From: Alistipes sp. UBA934
GTDB lineage: Bacteria > Bacteroidota > Bacteroidia > Bacteroidales > Rikenellaceae
Length of the DNA stretch: 64,000 nt
Direction of reading: 5' to 3'
NCBI GenBank assembly: GCA_002293535.1
Contig: DBDK01000004.1
Coordinates: 1 to 64,000, forward strand
Position 1 is the first letter of the stretch, and each line of letters begins with the position of its first letter. This document shows positions 44,022 to 52,394 of the stretch, one piece after another. The notes beneath the pieces are model-generated. The model saw nothing but the letters and a program-made list of their open reading frames with translations. It ran no database searches and was not told where the DNA came from. The translations under genes were made by a program, and so were the position numbers.

Positions 44022-46323
44022 TAAAAAGTTAGATACCGACGCGCAAAGTTCAGTGGCCGTTTCGCTGGCGGTGGCTGCAGTGACCGATCCACGAAAGTCG
44101 CGCGCCGGATATACCCGAACGCTGAGAGTGCCGGCGACTCCTACCAACGATGCGATATTGGGCTGGGCTGGGGAAATTCACGCTCGCGACGGCTTTAACA
44201 CGCGTCCGCATACGGGGCGAGTGGAGCACGAAGGAGCTGTGTTGATCGAAGGTCCACTTTATCTGAGCCGTACGCGAAAAGGAGAATACTACGAGCTGCA
44301 CATAATCGGAGCTTCGAAAGAGTGGGTGAGAGGAGCTTCTGCAAGGAGGCTGTCAGACACACCGATTCCCTGGACGGCAACGCTGACAGGTTCGACAATT
44401 GCGTCGAGTTGGACGGCGGCCGGCGCTGTGGTGAGATTTTTTCCGGTGGCAAGAGAGAAGCGAGAGCTCGATTATTCGTCCGGAAGTGTGATACCGGCTG
44501 TGAAAGTTCTATCGACCGACGATTACCATCCGTTTTTGCACGTAGGGAGTCTGTTGCGGGCGATCTTTGCGCAGAACGGCTACACGATGGAGTCGGATCT
44601 GTTTGCGAGCTTCGATAATCTGTACATCAGCGGGAACTATCCCACGAAAGATGTAGCTGTGCTGAAGGCTAATATGGATTTTTTGGCGCGGCGAGCACTG
44701 GCAGGTTCAGTTGCGGCAAACTCTCAGGGAAGGGTTTATGCAAATCCATATCAGGTGGGATTTACGCTTGGTAATATTGTGGATGTGGGTGCTGGAGAGG
44801 ATACGTTCTCGAACGGCGGCTACTTTCAGATGGATGGTGAGCGGATAGCATTCATACCGACAACGCCGGTGACATTGGGATTTCAATACCATCTGCGCTA
44901 CACGACCGATTACAGGATGAAAAGCCGAACGGAACTGGCAGGTTTCAACGAAGTCTATCTGGGAGAACAGGCGTCGCGAAAGTTCTCCTTGGTGAATCCA
45001 TATCCTGATCGTCGGGCATCGTTCAGGCCGGGAAGGAGCTACAAACTGGCGGTGTTCAGTCACATGGCAGGGAGGGATTATGTACTGAAATATACCAGAA
45101 CCGATGCTACGGAAAGTTATCAGGTGAGTCAAATGGCGGGAAGTGCAGCATTTTCCAACGTCACGATCCCGGACGCCGTGTCGGTGAGCCCGCCGGAACT
45201 CTACTATCGCAACTCGCCGGCGGACGGAGCCAATTTTGTGCCCTACACGGGCGACTGGGCGCTATACGACGGATTTGTGGGAGAGACCGGGACTATGGAT
45301 GTGGAGCTGACGCTGAGAACAGCACCCGAAAACGTTTCACTAAGTGCCCCGAAGTTCTTCAACTCGATCTGGTTCGGAGGTGCCGAGCCGGGGATGAAAA
45401 TCACGCTAAGCGAAAAGACCTGGCTACGTCCGGTATTCTATGCCCAACCCACGGAGGGAACACGACTGACATTTGCCGATGTATGTGCACACGACGCTAC
45501 CCAAATGGACTTGATCGACGCATTGAGGCAGATGTTCAACCTCTATTTTCAAACCGACAACAGAGGAAAGATGGTGAGAGTGGAGTCAGAAACAGACTTT
45601 CACGCAGGCTGGTGGGAGGTGGACTGGACTGGACGTATAGACCTTGGGAAACCGATCGAAGTGGAGGAGCTTGGAGCAGACTTGTCGCGAGAGATGGTGT
45701 GGAGCTACCGCACTGGCGACGGAGCGGTGAGCAAACTGAATCGAGCCGACGGAGGACAGATGGGAAAGTGGAGTGCACGTGTGGAAAACACCGCCGCTGC
45801 TGATGCCGTCTCGGTGTGGGAAAATCCGCTTTTCACACCGTCGCTGAACGCAGCAAGAGTATATCAGGGAGCCCCATCTGCGCTTATAGTGCAGGCCGGA
45901 AACAACGAAGCTGATGTGCTGGAGAGGACGGAAAATCTGAACTTTTTACCAAAGATCGTGCGCTACGAAGGGATGAAAGCACTGCCGACGGGCGAAACCT
46001 GGGGCTGGCCACAGGTGGGAGATGCCTATCCGAAGATCGCCTTTCACGCACCTGAAAGCAATCATACATTATGTTTCGAAGATCGCGACGGATGCGTGGG
46101 GCTGCACATAGTCTATGACAGAGATGTGAGGCTGTGGAACAACTCGCGCAGGGTCACGCTGTGGCTGGCTATGGAAGCTGTGGATGTGGAGAGCATAGAT
46201 TTCAGAAAGTTCTACCGACTGACGATTGACGGCGAACCGGGTCTTTATCAACTGGAAGAGATATGCGACTACACCCCCGGAGCACCTTCGACAAAATGCG
46301 TATTTATTAAACACATACCCTGA
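44002..46323 (+). CDS. Large tail-tip/baseplate-like phage protein
   Basis: 773 residues from ATG at 44002, which has an SD-like GGGAG 8 bases before it; an ATG ten codons earlier is the alternative. The N-terminus (MELYVDNKKLDTDAQSSVAV, then DPRKSRAGYTRTLRVPATPTND) and MFNLYFQTDNRGKMVRVE are patterns of tail-tip proteins of Bacteroidota siphophages. Long beta-rich body with no coiled-coil tape measure. The largest gene of the module and fully open, with no sign of decay. Confidence 0.65.
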   Translation: MELYVDNKKLDTDAQSSVAVSLAVAAVTDPRKSRAGYTRTLRVPATPTNDAILGWAGEIHARDGFNTRPHTGRVEHEGAVLIEGPLYLSRTRKGEYYELHIIGASKEWVRGASARRLSDTPIPWTATLTGSTIASSWTAAGAVVRFFPVAREKRELDYSSGSVIPAVKVLSTDDYHPFLHVGSLLRAIFAQNGYTMESDLFASFDNLYISGNYPTKDVAVLKANMDFLARRALAGSVAANSQGRVYANPYQVGFTLGNIVDVGAGEDTFSNGGYFQMDGERIAFIPTTPVTLGFQYHLRYTTDYRMKSRTELAGFNEVYLGEQASRKFSLVNPYPDRRASFRPGRSYKLAVFSHMAGRDYVLKYTRTDATESYQVSQMAGSAAFSNVTIPDAVSVSPPELYYRNSPADGANFVPYTGDWALYDGFVGETGTMDVELTLRTAPENVSLSAPKFFNSIWFGGAEPGMKITLSEKTWLRPVFYAQPTEGTRLTFADVCAHDATQMDLIDALRQMFNLYFQTDNRGKMVRVESETDFHAGWWEVDWTGRIDLGKPIEVEELGADLSREMVWSYRTGDGAVSKLNRADGGQMGKWSARVENTAAADAVSVWENPLFTPSLNAARVYQGAPSALIVQAGNNEADVLERTENLNFLPKIVRYEGMKALPTGETWGWPQVGDAYPKIAFHAPESNHTLCFEDRDGCVGLHIVYDRDVRLWNNSRRVTLWLAMEAVDVESIDFRKFYRLTIDGEPGLYQLEEICDYTPGAPSTKCVFIKHIP

Positions 46324-46325
46324 AA

Positions 46326-46403
46326 ATGAACACTGAGCAGATCAAAGAGATTATCGAACAGATCGAAGCGGACAAAGCAATCGAAGAAAAAGCAAAATTC
46401 TGA
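46326..46403 (+). CDS. 25-residue acidic helical mini-ORF
   Basis: ATG 5 bases after the TGA of the large gene... precisely 2 bases downstream; 25 codons to TGA, starting MNTEQIKEIIEQIEADKAIE. A single amphipathic helix. It fills the gap before the next gene. It may be a real micro-protein or chance. Confidence 0.4.
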   Translation: MNTEQIKEIIEQIEADKAIEEKAKF

Positions 46404-46408
46404 AGCCG

Positions 46409-46675
46409 ATGACGCGATACGAAAAAGCGCTTGCACAAATAATTACCGAAAAATATGGTGAAATGTCCCCTGCGGAACTTGTCGCCCAACTATGTAAGAT
46501 CGGTGTGATCGATTACACGCGCTGCAAGGTGTTGGCTGTACGCCGATGGGTGGAGGATGAGGTTAAGCAGGGAACAGGTAAGGTCGATGCGATGTGGCTG
46601 GCCGCGGAACACTTCTGCGCAACCTACGAATATGTCAGAAAAGCAATGTACTACTACACAGATGTAAACCTATGA
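46409..46675 (+). CDS. Small phage-type protein with HTH-like helices
   Basis: 88 residues, all helical: MSPAELVAQLCKIGVIDYTRCKVLAVRRWV, then CATYEYVRKAMYYYTDVN. The VRKxMYYY end is a pattern I associate with small proteins near packaging genes of Bacteroidota prophages, so a small-terminase-like or HTH role is possible but unproven. Stop overlaps the next start (ATGA). Confidence 0.5.
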   Translation: MTRYEKALAQIITEKYGEMSPAELVAQLCKIGVIDYTRCKVLAVRRWVEDEVKQGTGKVDAMWLAAEHFCATYEYVRKAMYYYTDVNL

Positions 46676-46878
46676 GAAGATTTAGAGGCAAGAAAGAAGA
46701 GCCCGGCGCTGAACTTGAAGTGCTGCAAGAGAAGATCGGCGCTCTGGAAAGTGAAAACGCGCAACTGCGTGCAAAACCGACCCAAACCAAAATCACGGAA
46801 GACCCCGCCCCTACGGAGAGCCGCCGTTCGGCCAACGAGAATGCCTATAGAAGGGATGTGGAGAATTTCCTTAACTAA
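46672..46878 (+). CDS. Coiled-coil, scaffold-like protein before the capsid gene
   Basis: 68 residues from the ATG overlapping the previous stop. Basic N-terminus, a coiled-coil heptad stretch (LEVLQEKIGALESENAQLRA) and a polar tail. Position just upstream of the major capsid gene and the coiled-coil nature suggest an assembly scaffold. Inference from position and composition. Confidence 0.5.
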   Translation: MRRFRGKKEEPGAELEVLQEKIGALESENAQLRAKPTQTKITEDPAPTESRRSANENAYRRDVENFLN

Positions 46879-46913
46879 CCAAAACCAACCTAACCTAAAA
46901 ACCAACTAAAATT

Positions 46914-47900
46914 ATGAGTCAAATCGTAGAGCCCAAAACATACGCGGGCAAAGATCTCGAAACAATTTTTTTCCGTCCGATGCTCTCAGGAGCCGGAGCC
47001 AAAGACCTCGGAATAAGGGTGATGTATAATATGCCCGTACCCACCACGCTGAACTTCTGGAGAGGAGCGAGTAACGTGCTTCAGAAATACACTGCGGGCT
47101 GGAGCGGAGGAGCGTCATCCGAAAAGTTCCAAAAAACCATTAATCTTAGCAAAGTGAAGGCAGAGATGGGCTACAGCGCCTCGGACTACTTCTCGATGGT
47201 ATATGAGCTGATCGCGGCCCAGTCTGATGTGAACCTGGACGATCTGAGCGGAACCGAACTCGAAGAAGCCGAAACCAGGATTTTTCGTGAAGCGCTTGCA
47301 GAGAGCATCCGTGCAACTATGTGGGTGGGCAAAACCGCGCGCGGAAATGGCAAGTTCGATACGTTTGACGGTCTGTTGAGTCAGATTATGGTCGATGCCG
47401 ATGGCTATGAACCACAGATTACGGTTCTGCCGCTGATGGATAACGACTACAACGACGCGGACGCAGGCGAAACGATCCTGAAAAGCGTGTGGGGTCAGGC
47501 TTCCGAGCAACTCAAAGACCTGAAAGGCGAAGGGCAATTGGCATTCTTCGTAACGAGTGATATCTACTCCAAGTACGAAGAGTCGCTGGACAGTGCAACA
47601 CTCGAAGCCGCCTACATCGCCAAACAAGAGGGTCGCGAATCGCTCTCGTTCCGCGGAATCCCCGTGATAGATATGCAGGTGGGAGGCTATCTGACCGAGG
47701 TAGGTGACCTGCCTAAGTCGTGGGCCATTCTGACCGACCGCCGGAACATCGCGTTGGCCGTGAATACCGCCGACTTCCCCGGAACAGAAATTCGTATGTG
47801 GTACAACCCGGACCAGATGGAGAATCGCCAAAGGGCCGTATTTGCTGCCGGTTGCGACTATCTGTTACCGGAGCTCATCTCGGTTGCACTTAAAGGCTAA
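46914..47900 (+). CDS. HK97-type major capsid protein
   Basis: 328 residues, no signal peptide. The C-terminal half has the pattern of HK97-fold capsid proteins of Bacteroidota phages: FRGIPVIDMQ, WAILTDRRNIALAVNT, a final strand pair IRMWYNPDQMENRQRAVFAAGCDYLLPELISVAL. An N-terminal arm of ~50 residues precedes it. No protease gene or obvious delta-domain is seen, so it may assemble uncleaved. The frame is intact and without premature stops. Confidence 0.75.
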   Translation: MSQIVEPKTYAGKDLETIFFRPMLSGAGAKDLGIRVMYNMPVPTTLNFWRGASNVLQKYTAGWSGGASSEKFQKTINLSKVKAEMGYSASDYFSMVYELIAAQSDVNLDDLSGTELEEAETRIFREALAESIRATMWVGKTARGNGKFDTFDGLLSQIMVDADGYEPQITVLPLMDNDYNDADAGETILKSVWGQASEQLKDLKGEGQLAFFVTSDIYSKYEESLDSATLEAAYIAKQEGRESLSFRGIPVIDMQVGGYLTEVGDLPKSWAILTDRRNIALAVNTADFPGTEIRMWYNPDQMENRQRAVFAAGCDYLLPELISVALKG

Positions 47901-47906
47901 TCGAAG

Positions 47907-48341
47907 ATGCCTCTGTCAGGATTGGAAAGAATCTCGACAAAACCCCGTGGCGGAGTGGTGAGCGTGAGGCTCACCCCCGCCTCGGAGTTTTCAGCTCAGA
48001 CGGATATTGCGGGCTCCGAGTGGGTGTTTCGCGAAGACCGCGCGGATTATACAGAAGAGAACGTCGATGAAGGGCCTCGACCGATTGTGCGACGAACGCT
48101 GAAGATGGAACTGCCGGCTACGGAAGTTACACGGGGTGCTCTGAATGAATTGCTTGCGATGGCGGGCGGCGGATTTGTGGCGCAGGTGACGCTGGCTTCG
48201 GGCGAAGAGCTACTCGTGGGTTACTCGGAGTGTTTCGGGGCGAGTTATCCGCTTCGGGTCGCCAAGGTTGCCACTGCTTCGGGATATGTGCCGGGAGATT
48301 TTCCTGCCACAATCCTCACCCTTGAATGTATTGATGCTTAA
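47907..48341 (+). CDS. Small phage-like structural protein between capsid and portal genes
   Basis: 144 residues, mixed beta strands with conserved-looking hydrophobics (VVSVRLTPASEF, GALNELLAMAGGGFVAQVTL, SYPLRVAKVATASGYVPG). No family recognised; by position and size it could be a tail tube, a decoration or a head-tail adaptor. Begins 6 bases after the capsid stop and overlaps the portal start. Confidence 0.55.
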   Translation: MPLSGLERISTKPRGGVVSVRLTPASEFSAQTDIAGSEWVFREDRADYTEENVDEGPRPIVRRTLKMELPATEVTRGALNELLAMAGGGFVAQVTLASGEELLVGYSECFGASYPLRVAKVATASGYVPGDFPATILTLECIDA

Positions 48342-49506
48342 AAACCCAAAAATGGAAAATGAAAAATTAAACGGCGGATTTTGGCGCTGGGGCGACGACA
48401 ACCTATTCCCCAATGCTTTGGCGCTAATGTCGAGGTGCTCCACGACCCATAGACGGATCATAAACGATAAGGCCGATTACATATCCGGCAAAGGATTCTC
48501 GTTCGATGGAGAGACGCTCTCCCTTGCGCGCATCGTGGATAGGGCTAACGGAAGTGGCGAAACATTGCGGCAGGTGCTGAACAAGCTGGCTTTCGACAAG
48601 GCCTTGTTTGGGAACGCATTCCTGGAAATAGTTACCGACGCGGAGCATTCGTTCCTGTCGCTACACCATCAGGACGCCTCCCGATGTCGAGTGGCAAAGG
48701 ACGACAGCGCGATTATTCTGCATCACGACTGGGCCCACTATCGTTCAGCGGAAGCTCAGCGCTTGCCGTTATATCCCGACTTCGAGAAGGGTAAAGATGG
48801 ACTGCTTCGCAGCATTGTGCACTACAAGGACTACGAACCGATGTTTCAACACTACGGAGTGCCCTCGTACATTGCGGGAATGAACGTTTCGAGCATCGCA
48901 TACAAAACCGACAAGTGGAACATCTCGCGCCTGGACAATTCGTTCCAACTCTCCGGAGTGATGATGCTCGACGGTGGGGTGGATGACGAAGCAGCGGCTC
49001 TGGAGGTGATGAGAACGGCGGAGAAGAAGTTCGGCGGAAAACCCGGACAGGTGATGTTTGTCGTCCGCGAAGGCAATAAGGTGGACAACTCACGGTTCAT
49101 ACCTATCGCCTCGGATAACGACGGTGACTGGAAAGAGCTGCACGATCAGGCTACAAGTGACATTGTTGTGGCCCACTCGTGGTTCCGATCTTTGAGCGGA
49201 TTGGATTATGGCGCGGGTTTCAACGACCAGCGGATCCTGCACGAGTATGAGATCGCCCTCAACACCGTGATCCTCGGCGAACAAGCCGAACTGCTGGAGC
49301 CCGTCCGAAGAGTGATAGAACTGGTGTTGAGTGTGGATGCTTCGTCGCTGGAGGTTGTGAATCGCCCGCCCACAAAGGCCAAACCACTCTATATGAAGGT
49401 GTGGGAGGCGCGCAAAGCCGACGGTTTGGATTACGATCCGGAAGACGAAAACCAACAACTCTATCTGGCGCAAATCACAAAGTATAATATGCGAAACATC
49501 GACTGA
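48334..49506 (+). CDS. Phage portal protein
   Basis: 390 residues from ATG at 48334 (8-base overlap with the previous gene); ATG at 48352 is the alternative, while the frame stays open to 48268. N-terminal WRWGDDNLFPN, the stretch TLRQVLNKLAFDKALFGNAFLEIVTD and the helical stem VHYKDYEPMFQHYGVPSYIAGMN are typical of HK97-family portal proteins. In phages this ring is the DNA gate of the capsid and the docking site for terminase. No terminase is encoded nearby. Confidence 0.72.
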   Translation: MLKNPKMENEKLNGGFWRWGDDNLFPNALALMSRCSTTHRRIINDKADYISGKGFSFDGETLSLARIVDRANGSGETLRQVLNKLAFDKALFGNAFLEIVTDAEHSFLSLHHQDASRCRVAKDDSAIILHHDWAHYRSAEAQRLPLYPDFEKGKDGLLRSIVHYKDYEPMFQHYGVPSYIAGMNVSSIAYKTDKWNISRLDNSFQLSGVMMLDGGVDDEAAALEVMRTAEKKFGGKPGQVMFVVREGNKVDNSRFIPIASDNDGDWKELHDQATSDIVVAHSWFRSLSGLDYGAGFNDQRILHEYEIALNTVILGEQAELLEPVRRVIELVLSVDASSLEVVNRPPTKAKPLYMKVWEARKADGLDYDPEDENQQLYLAQITKYNMRNID

Positions 49507-49508
49507 TT

Positions 49509-49994
49509 ATGAAGACATTGATTACACCGGCCCAAGTGGTCGGGTTGGCCTTTCGAGCACCCGATTTTATCACTGCCGATGCGATACCGGAAGCTACCAT
49601 TCTGGCTGCCGAACAAAAATTCATAAAACCGGTACTGGGAGCGAGGCTGTACGAAAAATTGTGCGCAGGTGACCATCCTACGTTGCTGGAAGAGTACATT
49701 GCTCCGCCGCTGGCCATTTATGTAAAGATGCTGATGATGCCCTCGCTGGCGGTACAGGTGGGGGCGGCAGGGGTCGTCGAGGTGACAAGCAAAAATCTTG
49801 CGCGGGCAGGAGAAGAGCGAATGCGGGAGGCGTTGAGGCGCCTACGAAGCGATGCCGCGGCCCTTATGCGCAGGGCTGTGGAGCATATCGAGGTGAGCGC
49901 TATGTATCCTGAATATGACCCGCGCGAAAACATTCTTAACCACGTCTCTACGGAAGGCGGTATTGTGATGGACAAAGATGGAAAGTGCAGTTAA
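49509..49994 (+). CDS. Head-tail connector-like protein
   Basis: 161 residues, helical N-terminus (KTLITPAQVVGLAFR, AAEQKFIKPVLGARLYEKLC) and a basic Arg-rich middle (EERMREALRRLRSDAAALMRRAVE). The helical-bundle outline and location after the portal match gp6-type head-tail connectors (DUF6712-like in this phylum). Begins 2 bases after the portal stop and overlaps the holin by 17. Confidence 0.55.
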   Translation: MKTLITPAQVVGLAFRAPDFITADAIPEATILAAEQKFIKPVLGARLYEKLCAGDHPTLLEEYIAPPLAIYVKMLMMPSLAVQVGAAGVVEVTSKNLARAGEERMREALRRLRSDAAALMRRAVEHIEVSAMYPEYDPRENILNHVSTEGGIVMDKDGKCS

Positions 49995-50397
49995 ATATCT
50001 GTGGGGAGGTTTTTCGAGTCTGCTTGCACTGATGGCTCCGGTTCAGGGGCTGGTTATCTGCGCGGTAATTTTTGTGACCATTGACTTTGTGACGGGAGTG
50101 ATTGCCTCGCACCGGCGGGCAAGTAGGGCCGGAGTCGAGTGGAGTTTTTCAAGTCGTCGGGCCTGGGACACGGCCCTCAAACTGGTTTTGGTGATGGCAG
50201 GAATCATTCTCGCGTGGCTGTTGGACAGTGTTGTTCTGACCTTCGTGGAGCTGCATCTGGCTAAGATCTTCACTGGTTTTGTGTGCGGTGTGGAGTTTTG
50301 GAGCTATCTTGAGAATGCGGCAGACATCAGCGGACACCCGATATTCAAGGCATTGAGAAAGTTGTTGAAAGTCAAGGTGGACGAGGCGTTAAAGTAG
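49978..50397 (+). CDS. Phage holin family protein (Phage_holin_4-like)
   Basis: 139 residues with three membrane segments (LVICAVIFVTIDFVTGVIAS, LKLVLVMAGIILAWLLDSVV, and a third around IFTGFVCGVEFWSYL). The DFVTGVIASHRR turn and size match the toxin-secretion/phage-lysis holin family. In phages holins open the membrane for the lysin; no lysin gene is in the module. Ends 9 bases inside the S4 gene's 3' end, tail to tail. Confidence 0.75.
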   Translation: MESAVKYLWGGFSSLLALMAPVQGLVICAVIFVTIDFVTGVIASHRRASRAGVEWSFSSRRAWDTALKLVLVMAGIILAWLLDSVVLTFVELHLAKIFTGFVCGVEFWSYLENAADISGHPIFKALRKLLKVKVDEALK

Positions 50398-50760
50398 GTC
50401 TTCCATCAGGGCGTCGATATCTCGGCGCTCTTTTTTTGTAGGACGGCCTGTGCCCCGATCGCGACTCACAAAAATAGTCTCGCGCGGAATAGTGAGTTTG
50501 TCGAGCTCCTCTTGCGGAGTAATGTTTTCGGCATAGCGCTCGACCTCGCTGGCCGGCTGTCTGCCGCCCGGAAAACCAAGAGCCCGAAATCTGAACGTGA
50601 TCTGGCCCTTGTGTATGTCGATAACGTCACCCTGCTTAATCTCGTACGAAGGCTTGACCCAAGCTCCACCGACCCAAACGCGATTCATCTTGACAGCCTC
50701 GGCAGCCAGCGTGCGAGTCTTATAGATGCGAACGCACCAAAGCCACTTGTCGATCCTCAT
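50389..50760 (-). CDS. S4-domain RNA-binding protein (Hsp15/RqcP-like)
   Basis: 123 residues from ATG at 50760. The S4 domain occupies the first ~60 residues (MRIDKWLWCVRIYKTRTLAAE, then VWVGGAWVKPSYEIKQGDVI); a basic C-terminal tail follows. Resembles Hsp15, which binds free 50S subunits carrying peptidyl-tRNA. Start overlaps the pth stop (ATGA), a sensible partner because Pth frees such stalled chains. Confidence 0.9.
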   Translation of the reverse strand: MRIDKWLWCVRIYKTRTLAAEAVKMNRVWVGGAWVKPSYEIKQGDVIDIHKGQITFRFRALGFPGGRQPASEVERYAENITPQEELDKLTIPRETIFVSRDRGTGRPTKKERRDIDALMEDLL

Positions 50761-51323
50761 TTCGTATTGAAAAGGTTCATCGTCCTCTCGATACCGACCG
50801 AGACGAATGATTGGATGGCCTTGACGGCGGTGTCGATTTTTTCTGGCAGTTCCTTGCGTTCTTCGGAATTCCAGGAGCCGAGCACATAATCGACTTGGGT
50901 TCCCCGCGGGAAATCGCCGCCTACGCCGAATCGCATACGCGGGAAATTGTCCGCTTCGAGAGTCCAAATTATGTTGTGCAACCCGTTGTGACCCCCATCG
51001 GAACCCCGTGCACGGATACGCAACTTACCGAACGGCAGGGCAATATCATCTACGACAACAAGTACATTTTCGATCTCCACTTTCTCGGTCTGCATCCAAT
51101 AGCGCACGGCCTTGCCGCTGAGGTTCATAAAGGTCTGGGGTTTGATCAGCACGAGCGTGTGACCGCGATGCCGCAGGGTGCAGGTGTCGCCATATCTGCC
51201 GGCTCCAAAAACAGCGTTGGACGCCCCGGCAAGGGCATCCAACACTTTGAAACCTATGTTGTGGCGGGTCTCGGCGTATTCAGCGCCGGGATTGCCCAAC
51301 CCAACTATCAGAAACTTGGCCAT
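50757..51323 (-). CDS. pth: Peptidyl-tRNA hydrolase
   Basis: 188 residues from the ATG at 51323 (MAKFLIVGLGNPG); the upstream in-frame extension lies in the gap and the end of rplY. Catalytic His is in ETRHNIG, with NLSGKAVRYW and VVVDDIALPFGKLRIR for substrate binding. Recycles tRNA from prematurely released peptidyl-tRNA. Confidence 0.95.
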   Translation of the reverse strand: MAKFLIVGLGNPGAEYAETRHNIGFKVLDALAGASNAVFGAGRYGDTCTLRHRGHTLVLIKPQTFMNLSGKAVRYWMQTEKVEIENVLVVVDDIALPFGKLRIRARGSDGGHNGLHNIIWTLEADNFPRMRFGVGGDFPRGTQVDYVLGSWNSEERKELPEKIDTAVKAIQSFVSVGIERTMNLFNTK

Positions 51324-51342
51324 TATTGCCCCGATCCCCTCA

Positions 51343-51924
51343 TTACTTAGCGTCTGCGGCAGCAGCAGCGGCAGCAGCGGCAGCACGGGTCACGCGAACG
51401 GCACAAACTGCAGTGGAAGCGGGATTAAGAAGGCGAAGATTATCATAGGCCAGGTCGCCCACGAAGATAGTTTTGCCGATGCTCAGATTGGTAATATCGA
51501 CAACGAGTTCATCCGGCAGATGCTTCAACAGGCCGCTGACGGTGAGTTTGCGCTTGTTCTGAACAAGTTTACCCCCCATTTTCACACCTTCGGAATTACC
51601 GGTTATGCGAACGGGGATGTCAATAGTGATGGGTTTGGATTCGCTCACGCGGAAGAAATCCATATGCAGGATTTTTTCTTCTACCGGGTGGAACTGCACT
51701 TCGCGAAGCACGCCGTGTTCGGTCTTACCCTCGATATCGAGCTCTACTATGTAGGCATTAGGAGTGTAAATGAGAGGCTTAACATCCTTGACGTCGAGTG
51801 AAAAATTGACCGGCTCGCCCTGACCGTAGATCACGGCAGGGATTCTGTCGTCTTTGCGCACAGCTTTGGTGCTCTTTTTGCCAAACTCCTCGCGTTTTTT
51901 GGCAGCCAACTTAATTGATTGCAT
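51343..51924 (-). CDS. rplY: 50S ribosomal protein L25 / general stress protein Ctc
   Basis: 193 residues. The N-terminal L25 5S-rRNA-binding domain has RIPAVIYGQGEPV and HMDFFRVSESKPI, followed by the C-terminal TL5/CTC domain (VKMGGKLVQNKRKLTVSGLL). The end is unusual: ten consecutive Ala then DAK, encoded by a GCN triplet tract (51355-51384). The 5' leader is ~88 bases from the box at 52019, long for this window and possibly structured. Confidence 0.93.
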   Translation of the reverse strand: MQSIKLAAKKREEFGKKSTKAVRKDDRIPAVIYGQGEPVNFSLDVKDVKPLIYTPNAYIVELDIEGKTEHGVLREVQFHPVEEKILHMDFFRVSESKPITIDIPVRITGNSEGVKMGGKLVQNKRKLTVSGLLKHLPDELVVDITNLSIGKTIFVGDLAYDNLRLLNPASTAVCAVRVTRAAAAAAAAAADAK

Positions 51925-52018
51925 AGTTTTGATTTTTAATTAGTTAAAAATTACACTTAGAACTCCACTCAGAACCACGGATGCAAACGCCGAGGCTCCC
52001 CATCGGAATCCTGCGGGG

Positions 52019-52026
52019 CAAAGATA
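52019..52026 (-). promoter_or_regulatory. -7 box for rplY-pth-S4 operon
   Basis: TATCTTTG on the minus strand; predicted start near 52012. The leader 51925-52012 contains complementary G/C-rich segments (CCGA/TCGG and CCCC/GGGG), which could fold. Confidence 0.6.
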
Positions 52027-52045
52027 AAAAGAATTTGTGAATTAA

Positions 52046-52360
52046 TTATGCTTCTCCGGGTACAAAACCGAGTGTAGCTCCCTCGTCGGCGGAGGAAGAG
52101 AGACCGACCCCGTGAAGGTCGATGCGGGCTATGTTGCTCTCATAGCGCGTGACATTGTCCTGAAGCGATAACAACAGTCGTTTTGCGTGTTCGGGGCCTA
52201 AGACTATGCGACTCTTGATCTTGGCTTTTGCGAGTCCAGGCATAATGGCGGCAAAGTCGATCACGAACTCGGACGCCGAGTGTGAAATTATTGCGAGATT
52301 AGCATAGTGACCTTGGGCGGTTGCCTCGTCCAGTTCGAGGTCTATTTTTGATTCAGGCAT
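52046..52360 (-). CDS. DUF3467-family protein
   Basis: 104 residues. The pattern (YANLAIISHSASEFVIDFA, SRIVLGPEHAKRLLLSLQDNVTRYE) fits the small DUF3467 proteins found widely in bacteria; function not known to me. No signal or membrane segment. It lies between folC and rplY on the same strand, 34 bases after folC's start side. Confidence 0.8.
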   Translation of the reverse strand: MPESKIDLELDEATAQGHYANLAIISHSASEFVIDFAAIMPGLAKAKIKSRIVLGPEHAKRLLLSLQDNVTRYESNIARIDLHGVGLSSSADEGATLGFVPGEA

Positions 52361-52394
52361 TTTCGAGAAAGTTTTTCAAAAACAAAAATAACGG

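Noticed and set aside
42262..50440. Short direct repeat TTTTTTTGTA on both sides of the phage-like module as att sites
   Set aside because: Only ten T-rich bases; one copy is a terminator tail and the other lies within the S4 gene coding for lysines. Chance match.
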